From Rhodospirillales bacterium (GTDB taxonomy: Bacteria; Pseudomonadota; Alphaproteobacteria; UBA828), in assembly GCA_026712885.1 (NCBI GenBank), contig JAPOPO010000015.1, forward strand, positions 1 through 12,350: 12,350 nucleotides of DNA. Reading direction: 5' to 3'. The notes below the pieces were generated by a model. The model had not been told where the DNA came from. It did not search any database and worked only from the letters and a program-made list of their open reading frames with translations. Shown piece by piece: positions 1-8,557 of the stretch. The position numbers were made by a program, and so were the translations under genes. How positions within the stretch are numbered: the stretch's first letter is position 1; each line of letters begins with the position of its first letter.

Positions 1-1
1 C

Positions 2-1477
2 ATCGGGTCCGGCGTCGGCGGTGGCTGCATCGCCCACGTTCTGGCTCCCACCGGCGCCCGTATCGCAATCCTCGAGCGCGGCTCGCGGCTGCCGCGCGAA
101 GAGCGCAACTGGGATCCCGAGGCGGTCTACGCCGATGCCGCGTACAGGTCGGACGAGCGCTGGGTCGACGGCAGCGGCCGCAGCTTCCGGCCCGGGCAGT
201 TCTACTATGTCGGCGGCCACACGAAGGTGTTCGGCGCCACCATGTTCCGCTTCCGGCGTGAGGACCTCCAGGCCATGGAGCACGAAGGCGGGCTCTCGCC
301 GGCCTGGCCCATCGACTACGACACGCTGGAGCCCTACTACGCCCGCGCCGAGCGCCTCTTCGGTGTGCACGGCGAGGCCGGCGCCGACCCGACGGAGCCG
401 CCGCGTTCGGGCCCCTATCCGCATCCGCCGCTGCGCCACAATCCGGTGATCGCCGAGGTCGCCGAGCGCTTGCGCGCCCAAGGGCTGCGCCCTTTCCCGA
501 TGCCGTCCTCGGTGCAGGACCACGAGGGCGGCGCCTGCGTGCGCTGCAACACCTGCGACGGCTTCCCCTGCCGCCTCGGCGCCAAGGGCGACGCCGAAAC
601 CCGGCTCATCGACCCGGTGCTGCAGCACGAGAACGTGGTGCTGCGAACCGGGGCGCAGGTCGTCCGCCTGCGCGCCGACGCGAACGGCCGGCGCATCGTG
701 GCGGCGGAGCTGCTCGACGGCACAGAGATCCGGGGCGATCTCTTCGTGCTGGCGGCGGGCGCGGTCAACAGCGCCGCGATCCTGCTTCGCTCGGTTCACG
801 CAAAGCACCCCAAGGGCCTCGCCAACGCGTCCGGCAAGGTCGGGCGTCACTACATGAACCACAACTGCACGGCGGTCATGGCCATCAGGCCGCTCCGGGC
901 CAACCGGGAAACATTCCAGAAGACGCTGGCGCTCAACGACTTCTATCTCGACGATGGCGCTGGCGGCCCGCCCCTCGGCAACATTCAGCTGCTCGGCAAG
1001 ATCATGGAGCCGATGCTGCGCGGCGAATCCCGCCGCGTGCCGCGCTGGGCGCGGGTCTGGCTCGCGGCCCACAGCGTCGACTGGTACGCCATGTCGGAGG
1101 ACCTGCCGCATCCGGAGAGCCGGGTGCGAGTGCGCGACGACGGCACCATCGTTCTCGACTGGCGGCGCACGAACCTGGCCGCACACGCGACGCTGGTTTC
1201 CAAGGCGCGGCGGATGCTGCGCGCGGCGGGCTTCCCCATCGTGCTGAGCAAGGCGTTCTCGAAGGAGACGCCCTCGCACCAGTGCGGCACCCTTCGCTTC
1301 GGCCACGACCCGGCGGAGGCGCCGCTCGACCCCTTCTGCAAGGCCTTCGATCTCGATAACCTCTACGTCGTCGATGCCTCCTTCTTTCCCTCGTCGGCCG
1401 CCGTCAATCCGGCGCTCACCGTCGCCGCCCAGGCCCTGCGGGTGGGTGAGCACATCGCGTCCACCGCGCTGCACTAG
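2..1477 (+). CDS. GMC-family FAD-dependent oxidoreductase, 5'-truncated by the window edge
   Basis: An FAD-dependent dehydrogenase or oxidase of the glucose-methanol-choline family, likely oxidising an alcohol or sugar hydroxyl. The frame is open from base 2 and begins inside the N-terminal Rossmann motif (IGSGVGGG, then ILERG for the FAD ribose acidic residue), so only about ten residues and the start codon should be missing. The 491 visible residues run to TAG at 1475-1477. The C-terminal GMC domain carries the expected catalytic pair: His in SHQCGT (residue 426 of the visible part) and Asn in AAVNPALT (469). A four-cysteine cluster, C-x2-C-x2-C-x4-C, lies at visible residues 179-190; I recall similar clusters in related GMC sequences but know no proven role. 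It belongs to a different GMC branch from the second GMC gene downstream. The SDR gene follows after 9 bases, so the two are probably cotranscribed. Substrate unknown. Any export signal would lie upstream of the window. Confidence 0.93.
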   Translation: MGSGVGGGCIAHVLAPTGARIAILERGSRLPREERNWDPEAVYADAAYRSDERWVDGSGRSFRPGQFYYVGGHTKVFGATMFRFRREDLQAMEHEGGLSPAWPIDYDTLEPYYARAERLFGVHGEAGADPTEPPRSGPYPHPPLRHNPVIAEVAERLRAQGLRPFPMPSSVQDHEGGACVRCNTCDGFPCRLGAKGDAETRLIDPVLQHENVVLRTGAQVVRLRADANGRRIVAAELLDGTEIRGDLFVLAAGAVNSAAILLRSVHAKHPKGLANASGKVGRHYMNHNCTAVMAIRPLRANRETFQKTLALNDFYLDDGAGGPPLGNIQLLGKIMEPMLRGESRRVPRWARVWLAAHSVDWYAMSEDLPHPESRVRVRDDGTIVLDWRRTNLAAHATLVSKARRMLRAAGFPIVLSKAFSKETPSHQCGTLRFGHDPAEAPLDPFCKAFDLDNLYVVDASFFPSSAAVNPALTVAAQALRVGEHIASTALH

Positions 1478-1486
1478 GGGGCTCCC

Positions 1487-2284
1487 GTGACCGACACCCC
1501 GATCACCTCGCTCGCCAGCCGCCCCATAGCGCTCGTTACCGGCGGCCGGCGTGGCATCGGCGCGGCCATCGCCGTCGAGCTCGCCGCGACCGGCTGCGAC
1601 GTCGCCTACACGGACCTTCTGCCGGCAGAGGCCGACGATCCGGTGCGGGCCGGAATCGAGGCGGCTGGCGGTCGCGCGCTCTACGTGGAGAGCGACCTCG
1701 CCAATCTCGAAGGCCACAAACCGCTGGTCGAGAGCGTGGCCGACTGGGGCGGTGGGCTCGACGTGCTGGTCAACAACGCGGGAGTCGTATGGCCCCGTCG
1801 CGGAGACATGCTATCGACAACGCCGGAAGCCTTCGATCAGGTTATCGGGATCAACCTTCGGGGCACGTTCTTTCTCAGCCAGTGCGTCGCCAAGTGGATG
1901 GTGGCGCATCCGCGCGGCGACGGATTCCGCCGCTCCATCGTCAGCATCGGCTCGGTCAGCGCCGAGATGGCGACGCCAGAGCGCAGCGAGTACTGCATCT
2001 CCAAGGCGGGGCTCGCCATGGTCACCAAGCTGCTCGCGCTGCGCCTCGCCGACGAAGGCGTGTCGGTCTTCGAGATTCAACCCGGCATCATCCGCACCGA
2101 CATGACCGCGAGCGTCAAGGACAAGTACGACCGCGCAATCGGCGACGGGTTGAGCCCCATCCGCCGCTGGGGCGAGCCGGCAGATGTCGCGCGGGCCGCA
2201 GCGGCGCTGGTGCGCGGCGACTTCGCTTTCGCCACCGGCAGCGTCCTCCACGTGGACGGCGGCCTCTCAATCCAGAGGCTCTGA
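1487..2284 (+). CDS. Short-chain dehydrogenase/reductase (classical SDR, FabG-like)
   Basis: A 265-residue classical SDR, a usual length for NAD(P)-dependent oxidoreductases acting on alcohols, sugars or 3-oxoacyl groups. Visible motifs are the TGGRRGIG nucleotide-binding loop (18-25), an Asp at the end of the second strand (D43, which usually favours NAD(H) over NADP(H)), NNAG (96-99), catalytic Ser156, and Y169-x3-K173. The PG turn (199-200) and C-terminal VDGG are also typical. The GTG start at 1487 is chosen because AGGGGG ends 5 bases before it and the Rossmann strand begins at about residue 14. Database names for such proteins often read 3-ketoacyl-ACP reductase, but its position between two GMC flavoenzymes makes a sugar or polyol oxidoreductase more likely. 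It has no signal peptide, so it is cytoplasmic. The next gene starts 2 bases after its stop. Confidence 0.95.
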   Translation: MTDTPITSLASRPIALVTGGRRGIGAAIAVELAATGCDVAYTDLLPAEADDPVRAGIEAAGGRALYVESDLANLEGHKPLVESVADWGGGLDVLVNNAGVVWPRRGDMLSTTPEAFDQVIGINLRGTFFLSQCVAKWMVAHPRGDGFRRSIVSIGSVSAEMATPERSEYCISKAGLAMVTKLLALRLADEGVSVFEIQPGIIRTDMTASVKDKYDRAIGDGLSPIRRWGEPADVARAAAALVRGDFAFATGSVLHVDGGLSIQRL

Positions 2285-2286
2285 CC

Positions 2287-3873
2287 GTGCGCGAATACGA
2301 CTACGTCATCGTGGGTTCGGGCCCGGCGGGCTGCTGCCTCGCGGCGCGGCTCTCCGAGGACCCCGATGTCTCGGTCCTGCTTCTGGAGGCGGGCGGCTCC
2401 GACCGGCACCCTTACATCCACGTGCCGGCCGGCTTCGCGAAGCTCACCGGCACGTCGCACACCTGGGGCTATTCCACCGCACCCCAGCGCGAGATCGACG
2501 GGCGCGCGATGTGGTACCCGCAGGGCCGGGTGCTGGGCGGCAGCAGCTCCATCAACGCCATGATCTACGCGCGCGGCAACGCCAAGGACTACGACGACTG
2601 GGCTGAGACAGGCTGTCCCGGCTGGTCCTATGCCGACGTGCTGCCCTACTTCAAGCGGCCCGAGGATAACGAGCGCTTCCACAATGACTACCACGGCTCT
2701 GGTGGTCCCTTGGGGGTCAGCGACCCTGTCCGTCCCTTGCCGATATCTGGTGCATTCCTGCGCGCGGCGCAGCAGGCGGGGCTGCCCTTCAACCCCGACT
2801 TCAACGGCGCGGAGCAGGAAGGCTGCGGCTACTACCAGGTAACCAACCGTAACGCCCGGCGCTGCAGCGGCGCCGAGGCCTTTCTGCGGCCCGCGCTGGC
2901 GCGTCCGAACCTCACGGTGCAGACGCGCGCGATGGCGACGCGCCTCGTGGTGGAGAACGGGCGCGCCATCGGCGTGGAGTACCGGCGCCGCGGGAAGGCC
3001 GCAACGGTACGGGCCACGCGCGAGGTGATCGTTGCCGCCGGCGCCATCGGCTCTCCCAAGCTGCTGATGCTCTCCGGCATCGGCCGCGGTGACGACCTGA
3101 AAGCGCTCGGCATGGACGTGGTCCACGACCTGCCCGGCGTGGGTCAGAACCTGCAGGACCATTTCGACGTCTACGTGGTGAGCGAATGCCGCGGCGATTT
3201 CAGCTACGACAAGGTTGCCCGGCCCCACCGCACCCTCTGGGCCGTCGCGCAGTACCTCCTGTTCCGGCAGGGCCCGATCGCGTCCACCCTGATCGACGCC
3301 GGCGGCTTCTGGTATGCCGATCCGGACGCCAGATCGCCCGACATCCAGATGCACTTCGTGCTGGGTTCCGGCCTCGAGCACGGCCTGGCCAAGCTGAAGA
3401 ACGCCGGCGTCACGCTCAACTCCTGCTTCTCCCGGCCCCGCTCGCGCGGCTCGGTGACGCTTCGGGATTCCGACCCGCGCACACCGCCGGTGATCGACCC
3501 CAACTACTGGGGCGATCCTTACGACCGCGAGATTTCGCTGCGCGGCTTCAAGCTCGCGCGCGAAATCATGGCGCAGGAGGCTTTCCGCCCCTTCATCCTG
3601 TGCGAGCGCTATCCAGGTCCGGAGGCGCAGAGCGACGCCGATATCGCCGCCTACGCCCGCAAGGTGGGCAAGACCGACTACCATCCGGTCGGCACCTGCA
3701 AGATGGGCACCGACGAGATGTCGGTGGTCGACCCGGCGTTGAGGGTGCGTGGCCTGGAGGGTCTGCGCGTCATCGACTCTTCCGTCATGCCGCAGCTCCC
3801 CAGCAGCAACACCAACGCGCCGACGATCATGGTGGCGGAGAAGGGTGCCGACCACGTCCGCGGCCTGATTTGA
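2287..3873 (+). CDS. GMC-family oxidoreductase, choline dehydrogenase-like
   Basis: A 528-residue FAD-dependent alcohol dehydrogenase of the BetA-like GMC branch, full length for the family. In order: GSGPAG (10-15) and E34 for FAD binding, the GRVLGGSSSIN signature (80-90), AAGAIGSPKLLMLSGIG, LPGVGQNLQDH, and the C-terminal HPVGTCKMG with His466 and SNTNAPT with Asn510 as the His/Asn catalytic pair. By recollection, these numbers match the active-site His and Asn of Arthrobacter choline oxidase. Residue 89 is Ile where covalently flavinylated members have His, so FAD should be non-covalent. The GTG at 2287 is chosen because the Rossmann strand starts at once and the SDR stop lies 2 bases upstream; the frame stays open far upstream only because of base composition. 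There is no signal peptide, so it is probably cytoplasmic. Choline is not implied: no betaine genes are nearby, and this branch oxidises many alcohols. Confidence 0.94.
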   Translation: MREYDYVIVGSGPAGCCLAARLSEDPDVSVLLLEAGGSDRHPYIHVPAGFAKLTGTSHTWGYSTAPQREIDGRAMWYPQGRVLGGSSSINAMIYARGNAKDYDDWAETGCPGWSYADVLPYFKRPEDNERFHNDYHGSGGPLGVSDPVRPLPISGAFLRAAQQAGLPFNPDFNGAEQEGCGYYQVTNRNARRCSGAEAFLRPALARPNLTVQTRAMATRLVVENGRAIGVEYRRRGKAATVRATREVIVAAGAIGSPKLLMLSGIGRGDDLKALGMDVVHDLPGVGQNLQDHFDVYVVSECRGDFSYDKVARPHRTLWAVAQYLLFRQGPIASTLIDAGGFWYADPDARSPDIQMHFVLGSGLEHGLAKLKNAGVTLNSCFSRPRSRGSVTLRDSDPRTPPVIDPNYWGDPYDREISLRGFKLAREIMAQEAFRPFILCERYPGPEAQSDADIAAYARKVGKTDYHPVGTCKMGTDEMSVVDPALRVRGLEGLRVIDSSVMPQLPSSNTNAPTIMVAEKGADHVRGLI

Positions 3874-3889
3874 TGGAACACATCACCCG

Positions 3890-5062
3890 ATGACCGCCCT
3901 CGCCATCGACCTCCCCGACGAGACCGGCCGCCTCGGCCCCTACGCGCTAAAGGCGCGGCCCATCGAAGCACTGAGTGGCCCGCACCGCTTCAACCGCACG
4001 GCCTTCGCCGCGGTGCACGTGGTGGCCGATCCCTTCGCCGCGCAGGAGCCCGGCCTCGGCCCCGCCATCGACTGGGACGCCACGCTGGCCTTCCGCCGCC
4101 ACATCCTGGACCTCGGCCTCGGCGTCGCGGAGGCGATGGACACGGCGCAGCGCGGCATGGGCCTCGACTGGCCCGCCGCAAGGGAACTGGTCGAGCGCTC
4201 GCTCGCCGCTGCGGCCCCGGCCGAGCGCCATCGCATCGTCTCCGGCGTCGGCACCGACCACCTCGCCCCCGCCGAGGCACGCTCGCTCGACGACGTTGTC
4301 GCCGCCTACCTTGAGCAGCTCGCCGCGGTGCAGAAGGCAGGCGGACGGGTCGTCCTCATGGCAAGCCGAGCACTCGCCCGCATCGCGGCGGGCCCTGCAG
4401 ACTATGAAGCCGTCTACGCCCGCGTGCTGACCGAGGCCGAGGAGCCGGTCATCCTGCATTGGCTGGGCGAGATGTTCGACCCGCAGCTCGCCGGCTACTG
4501 GGGCGCGGGCGATTTCCCTCCCGCGCTGGAGACCGTGCTCGCCGTCATCCATGCCAACACCGACAGGATCGACGGCATCAAGCTGTCTCTCCTGGACGAT
4601 CGCAGGGAAATCGAGATGCGCCGGCGCCTGCCGGACGGCGTCAGGATGTATACGGGCGACGATTTCAGTTACCCGGCCCTGATCGAAGGCGACGACCAGG
4701 GCCACAGCGATGCGCTGCTCGGCATCTTCGATCCCATCGCGCCTGCGGCATCGGCGGCGCTCGCGGCACTGGCGGAGGGTGACGTGCCAACCTACCGGCG
4801 GATCCTGGAGCCGACCGTTCCGCTCTCGCGTCTGATCTTCCGGGCGCCCACCCAGCACTACAAGACGGGTGTCGTGTTCCTGGCCTACCTCAACGGCTTC
4901 CAGGAACATTTCGTGATGATCGGCGGCGCGCAGGCGATGCGTCCCCTGCCATACTTCACCGAACTGTTCCGCCTGGCCGACAGCGCAGGCCTTCTGTGCG
5001 ACCCCGAGCGCGCCGTCGCCCGCATGCGACGCTTCCTCTGCCCCTACGGCATCGAGGATTAG
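3890..5062 (+). CDS. DUF993 family protein, dihydrodipicolinate synthase/aldolase-like TIM barrel
   Basis: A 390-residue protein that I recognise as DUF993 from conserved blocks such as VADPFA, WDATLAFRRHI, GLGVAEAMDTAQRGMGLDW, ILHWLGEMFDP, YTGDDFSYP and HSDALLGIFDPIAPAA. The family is related to class I aldolases of the DHDPS/N-acetylneuraminate lyase type. Lys231 in DGIKLSLLD sits where those enzymes carry the Schiff-base lysine; this is inferred from local motif similarity. No member's reaction is known to me, so a lyase or aldolase role on an oxidised sugar is only a guess. The ATG at 3890 lacks a strong ribosome-binding site and lies 16 bases after the GMC stop. A six-codon open frame (3873-3893) bridges the two genes, which suggests translational coupling. 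It is the last gene of the + strand operon and converges on the ABC importer. Confidence 0.9.
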   Translation: MTALAIDLPDETGRLGPYALKARPIEALSGPHRFNRTAFAAVHVVADPFAAQEPGLGPAIDWDATLAFRRHILDLGLGVAEAMDTAQRGMGLDWPAARELVERSLAAAAPAERHRIVSGVGTDHLAPAEARSLDDVVAAYLEQLAAVQKAGGRVVLMASRALARIAAGPADYEAVYARVLTEAEEPVILHWLGEMFDPQLAGYWGAGDFPPALETVLAVIHANTDRIDGIKLSLLDDRREIEMRRRLPDGVRMYTGDDFSYPALIEGDDQGHSDALLGIFDPIAPAASAALAALAEGDVPTYRRILEPTVPLSRLIFRAPTQHYKTGVVFLAYLNGFQEHFVMIGGAQAMRPLPYFTELFRLADSAGLLCDPERAVARMRRFLCPYGIED

Positions 5063-5099
5063 CGGATCGCGCGGGCCAAGGCAGCCGCCCGAGAGACTT

Positions 5100-6053
5100 T
5101 CACTCCCGAGTGCGCCGGATGTAGACCGTCGCTGCCAGCAGGATCAGCACGCCCTTCACCACCATCTGGAACTCGATCGACAGGCCCAGGATTACGACGA
5201 TGTTGAAGAGCGAGACCAGAATCAGCGCCGCCAGCAGCGCACCGATCACGCTGCCCTTGCCGCCGCGCAGGGACGCACCGCCGATCACCGCCGCGGCGAT
5301 GCTGTCCAGCTCGTAGCCCTGTCCGGTCCAGTTGTCGACGATTCCGACGTAGCCGACCAGGAAGAGGCCGGCGATCGCGGCGAGAACGCCGGAGATGACA
5401 TAGGCTGAAATCACGATGCGCTTGACCGGCAACCCGGCCATATAAGCGGTCTCAGGATTGTCGCCGTAGAGCAGGAGTTGCCGTCCGGGAACGCTGCGCT
5501 CCAGCATCCAGTGCGCCACGAACCCCACCCCGATCAGCACGATCAGGACCACGGGCACCCCGCCGATATCGCCCGTCGCCAGGAATCGGAAGGCGTCCGG
5601 CAGCGAGCCGCTCGGCGCTCCCTTGGTGTAGGCGAAGCGGATCCCCTGCAGCACGATCATCGTTGCCAGCGTCGCGAGGAACGGAGTCACCCGCCGATAG
5701 CTGACGAGATAGCCGTTGACGCCGCCCACCAGTGCACCGAGCAGCAAGGCGGCGACGAACGCGGTCGCGGTGTTGTCGAAGACGCCGATGGAGAGCACTG
5801 CCGCGGTCGCCATGATCGAGGCCACCGAGAGGTCCAGCCCGCGCACCACGATCACGATCATCTGGCCGATGACGACGAAGCCGAGCGGCGCGGCCTGAAT
5901 CAGAATATCGGTGATGTTCTTGACGCTCAGGAAGCGCGGCGAAAGCACCGTCGTGACTGCCCAGATCACAATGAGGAAACCCAGAAGCAGCAGGATCTCG
6001 CGGGTCTTCCGGCCCCTGACCGTCCCTTTGCCGCCGAGGAGTTGCGCGATCAT
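5100..6053 (-). CDS. Ribose-type sugar ABC transporter permease (second permease)
   Basis: A 317-residue inner-membrane permease of the RbsC/BPD_transp_2 family, with about eight to ten hydrophobic segments. Family marks are VRGLDLSVAS after the early membrane spans, the cytoplasmic stretch YGDNPETAYMAGLPVKR, and the C-terminal AAAVIGGASLRGGKGS. The start is taken at 6053 (MIAQLLGG) because ATG here overlaps the stop of the preceding permease as ATGA, the usual coupled arrangement. An in-frame start 63 bases upstream would add only an arginine-rich, non-family stretch read inside the neighbouring gene. It likely pairs with the upstream permease as a heterodimer. It is the last gene of the importer operon and ends 37 bases from the convergent DUF993 gene. 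Confidence 0.93.
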   Translation of the reverse strand: MIAQLLGGKGTVRGRKTREILLLLGFLIVIWAVTTVLSPRFLSVKNITDILIQAAPLGFVVIGQMIVIVVRGLDLSVASIMATAAVLSIGVFDNTATAFVAALLLGALVGGVNGYLVSYRRVTPFLATLATMIVLQGIRFAYTKGAPSGSLPDAFRFLATGDIGGVPVVLIVLIGVGFVAHWMLERSVPGRQLLLYGDNPETAYMAGLPVKRIVISAYVISGVLAAIAGLFLVGYVGIVDNWTGQGYELDSIAAAVIGGASLRGGKGSVIGALLAALILVSLFNIVVILGLSIEFQMVVKGVLILLAATVYIRRTRE

Positions 6054-6997
6054 GACCGCGCTCTCACGACGAACAGCGAGACGGCGACGACGATGATGAC
6101 GCCCTCGACGATCCACAGATAAAAGTTCGAAACGTTCAGAAAGTTCAGAACGTTGGCGAGAAGGGCGAGCAGGATGACGGCCAGGAACGTGCCCAGCACG
6201 CCACCGCGGCCGCCGGCGAGCAGGGTGCCGCCCACGATCACCGGCGTGATGGAACGCAGATCAAACCCGATCCCGGCGCGCGGATCGCCCACGCCAAACC
6301 GGCCGACCAGGTAAATCGCGGCCAGTGCGACGATAAAGCCGGAGAGCGCGTAGATCAGCACCTTGGTCAGCCTGACCGGGACCCCGGAAATCGTCGCCGC
6401 CCGCTCGTCGTCGCCGATGGCATAGACCCGGATGCCGAAGCGCGTGCGCCAGAGCACGAAGCCCACAAGCAGGTAGGCAGCGATGACGAACAGCGTTCCC
6501 CAGGGCAGGAAATCGAAAAACCGGGCGTACACGATGTCTTCGAAGAAGATCGGCACGGAGCCGGACGGCTGCTTGGTGTGGAGCAGCGCGGCGCCGGCCA
6601 TGATGGTCGATGTCGCGAGCGTCACGATCAGAGGATGAATGCCGGAGAAAGCGACGATCCCGCCCGTGATCGCGCCGATCGCCGTGCCGAGCACGAGGAT
6701 GCCGACGTAGGCGGCGGCGAAAGTTGCCGGATCGGACCCGGCGAAAGTGGCGAACAACACCGAAAGGAGGCCCAGCAGGCCGGCAAAGGAGAGGTCGATG
6801 CCGCCCGACAGGATCACCACCGTCTGGGCGAGCGCCACCAGCGCCAGCGCGACCAGCTGGTCCTGCACATTGGCGATGTTGAGCACGGTGACGAAGCGGT
6901 CGGAGGCGAATACGCCGACCATGAAGATCGCCGCGATCAACCCGATAATCGCCAGATGGACTGTCTGGAAGCGGACGGCGCGCGCGAAGTCAGTCAT
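6050..6997 (-). CDS. Ribose-type sugar ABC transporter permease (first permease)
   Basis: A 315-residue hydrophobic permease of the same RbsC/BPD_transp_2 family, clearly different in sequence from its partner, which points to a heterodimeric channel. Typical motifs are LSGGIDLSFAG, HPLIVTLATSTIMAG with a following KQPSGSVP, YAIGDDERAATISGVPV, and TPVIVGGTLLAGGRGG near the C-terminus. The ATG at 6997 (MTDFARAVRFQ) is preferred: it overlaps the ATPase stop by 8 bases (ATGACTGA), and the alternative upstream start would prepend 32 non-family residues lying within the ATPase gene. The 3' end overlaps the next permease as ATGA. It transports the ligand delivered by the binding protein encoded at 8603-9730. 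Confidence 0.94.
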   Translation of the reverse strand: MTDFARAVRFQTVHLAIIGLIAAIFMVGVFASDRFVTVLNIANVQDQLVALALVALAQTVVILSGGIDLSFAGLLGLLSVLFATFAGSDPATFAAAYVGILVLGTAIGAITGGIVAFSGIHPLIVTLATSTIMAGAALLHTKQPSGSVPIFFEDIVYARFFDFLPWGTLFVIAAYLLVGFVLWRTRFGIRVYAIGDDERAATISGVPVRLTKVLIYALSGFIVALAAIYLVGRFGVGDPRAGIGFDLRSITPVIVGGTLLAGGRGGVLGTFLAVILLALLANVLNFLNVSNFYLWIVEGVIIVVAVSLFVVRARS

Positions 6998-8510
6998 GAG
7001 ATGGGCGCATACCGCCGCCCGTCGCCGCAGCGGCCACCGCCATGATTCCATCCTCGGTGATGGCATCGCCGAGCAGTTCGGCGACGAACGCACCGTCGCG
7101 CATCACGTGCACGCGGTCGCACAGCCCGACGACCTCGATCAGCTCGGAGGAGATGACCAGGATCGCCACGCCGTCTCGGGCGAGACGGCGCAGGGTGCGG
7201 TAGATCTCGGCCTTGGTTGCAACATCGACGCCGCGGGTCGGCTCGTCGAGGAGCAGGATTTTGGGGGCATTCTCGAGCAGCCGGCCGATCAGCACTTTCT
7301 GCTGGTTGCCGCCGGACAAGGCCGAGATGGGTTGCCCGACATGGTCGACGACGACGCTGAAGCGCTCGACGACGGAACGGGAGCGCTCCTCCTCGTCGCG
7401 CGGCGAGAGCGCAAGCGCCCGGGCGCCTTTGCCGAGCGTGGACGCAGCAAAGTTCCAGGCAACCGAAGCGTCGGGGAACAGGCCGTTGGCCTTGCGGTCC
7501 TCCGTCAGCATGGCGAGGCCGCCGGCGAGACTGCGGCCCGGCGTCCGCTTGCGGTAATTGGCGCCCGAGAGCGCGACGGTGCCGGCGCCGCGCGCCGCGC
7601 CGAAGATCGCAAGCGCCAATTCGGTGCGACCGGAGCCGACCAGGCCCGACAGCCCGACGATCTCGCCCGGACGGAGGTCCAGATCGACCGACGCCGCGCT
7701 GCCCTCGACCTTGAGGTCTCGCAGCGAGAGCACTGGTGCCGCGCCGGTCGCCGGCCCGCTCTTCGGCGGGAACAGCTCGCCCAGTCTGCGTCCGACCATG
7801 GCGGCGACGACCCTGTCGTGGTCGTAGTCCTCGATCGGCCCCGCGGAGGTGACGTCGCCGTCCTTCAGGACGCAGATGTCGGTGCACACCTCAAAGATTT
7901 CATCCAAGCGGTGCGAGACGTAGACGAGCCCCATCCCCTGATTCCGCAGGTCACGCAGAATCCGGAACAGATGGTCGATCTCGCGGTGGGAGAGCACTGC
8001 CGTCGGCTCGTCCAGAATGAGCACGCGCGCCCGAGAGCGAAGCGCCTTGGCGATCTCCACCATCTGCGCTTCGGCGACACTGAGCCGCTCGAGCGGCGTA
8101 TCAGGGTCGAGATCGATACCGAGTTGTTGGAGCAGATCCGCACAATCGCGGCGAAGCCTTCGCCGGTCGACCAAGCCCAGCCGGTCACGCGGCTCCTTCT
8201 CCAGAAACACGTTCTCGGCCACCGTGAGCGCCGAGATGGTCGAAAACTCCTGATGAACGACGGCGATACCGGCAGCAATCGCCTCCTTGGGCCCGGCGAA
8301 GATGACCGGCTCGCCATCCAGCAAGACATGCCCGGCCGATGGCGTGTAGATGCCGGTCATGAGCTTGATGAGAGTCGACTTGCCGGCGCCGTTCTCGCCG
8401 CAGAGCGCAATGTTGCGGCCGGCGATCACCTCGAAATCGATGTTGCGGAGGACCTCGTTGCTGCCGAAGAGCTTTGTCATGCCCCGTGCGGCAAGCACCG
8501 GATCAGCCAT
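6990..8510 (-). CDS. Sugar ABC transporter ATP-binding protein with two nucleotide-binding domains (RbsA/MglA type)
   Basis: A 506-residue duplicated ATPase, the usual size for ribose/galactose-type importers. Domain 1 has Walker A GENGAGKST (38-46), a signature-like LSVAEAQ (143-149), Walker B LILDEPT (164-170) and the switch His200. Domain 2 has a degenerate Walker A, GLVGSGRTE (289-297), signature LSGGNQQ (398-404) and Walker B LLDEPTRG (420-427). The weak first signature and altered second P-loop are normal for this family. The start MADPVLAARGMTKLF is supported by GGAGG 9 bases upstream on the coding strand (complement of 8520-8524); this site may be sequestered in a hairpin (8520-8549). 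The gene follows the binding-protein gene after 92 bases and overlaps the first permease gene by 8 bases. It powers import at the inner membrane. Confidence 0.96.
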   Translation of the reverse strand: MADPVLAARGMTKLFGSNEVLRNIDFEVIAGRNIALCGENGAGKSTLIKLMTGIYTPSAGHVLLDGEPVIFAGPKEAIAAGIAVVHQEFSTISALTVAENVFLEKEPRDRLGLVDRRRLRRDCADLLQQLGIDLDPDTPLERLSVAEAQMVEIAKALRSRARVLILDEPTAVLSHREIDHLFRILRDLRNQGMGLVYVSHRLDEIFEVCTDICVLKDGDVTSAGPIEDYDHDRVVAAMVGRRLGELFPPKSGPATGAAPVLSLRDLKVEGSAASVDLDLRPGEIVGLSGLVGSGRTELALAIFGAARGAGTVALSGANYRKRTPGRSLAGGLAMLTEDRKANGLFPDASVAWNFAASTLGKGARALALSPRDEEERSRSVVERFSVVVDHVGQPISALSGGNQQKVLIGRLLENAPKILLLDEPTRGVDVATKAEIYRTLRRLARDGVAILVISSELIEVVGLCDRVHVMRDGAFVAELLGDAITEDGIMAVAAAATGGGMRPSHD

Positions 8511-8519
8511 GTCGCCTTT

Positions 8520-8549
8520 CCTCCGGGCGGCGGCTTCCTGCCGCGGAGG
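8520..8549 (-). promoter_or_regulatory. Hairpin enclosing the ATPase ribosome-binding site
   Basis: In the - strand transcript, CCTCCG (complement of 8544-8549) can pair with CGGAGG (complement of 8520-8525). The inner CGGC/GCCG stem pairs 8540-8543 with 8531-8534 around a five-base loop. The outer stem contains the GGAGG Shine-Dalgarno sequence of the ATPase gene. Folding could reduce ATPase translation relative to the binding protein. The pairing is seen directly; the effect is inferred. Confidence 0.4.
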
Positions 8550-8557
8550 CGAACGGC

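Noticed and set aside
1789..2286. Upstream extension of the second GMC frame across the SDR gene
   Set aside because: The extension is arginine/histidine-rich and lies over the SDR coding sequence. The GMC Rossmann motif begins right after the GTG at 2287.
2077..3855. Long open frame (592 codons) antisense to the second GMC gene
   Set aside because: The opposite strand encodes an unmistakable GMC protein with all catalytic motifs. The antisense product is His/Val/Arg-rich with no family sequence, a common artefact of high GC.
5072..5091. Bidirectional terminator in the convergent gap
   Set aside because: Only a 5-bp CGGGC/GCCCG stem with a 10-base loop and no T-run on either side; too weak to call. 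The 37-base gap shows nothing better.
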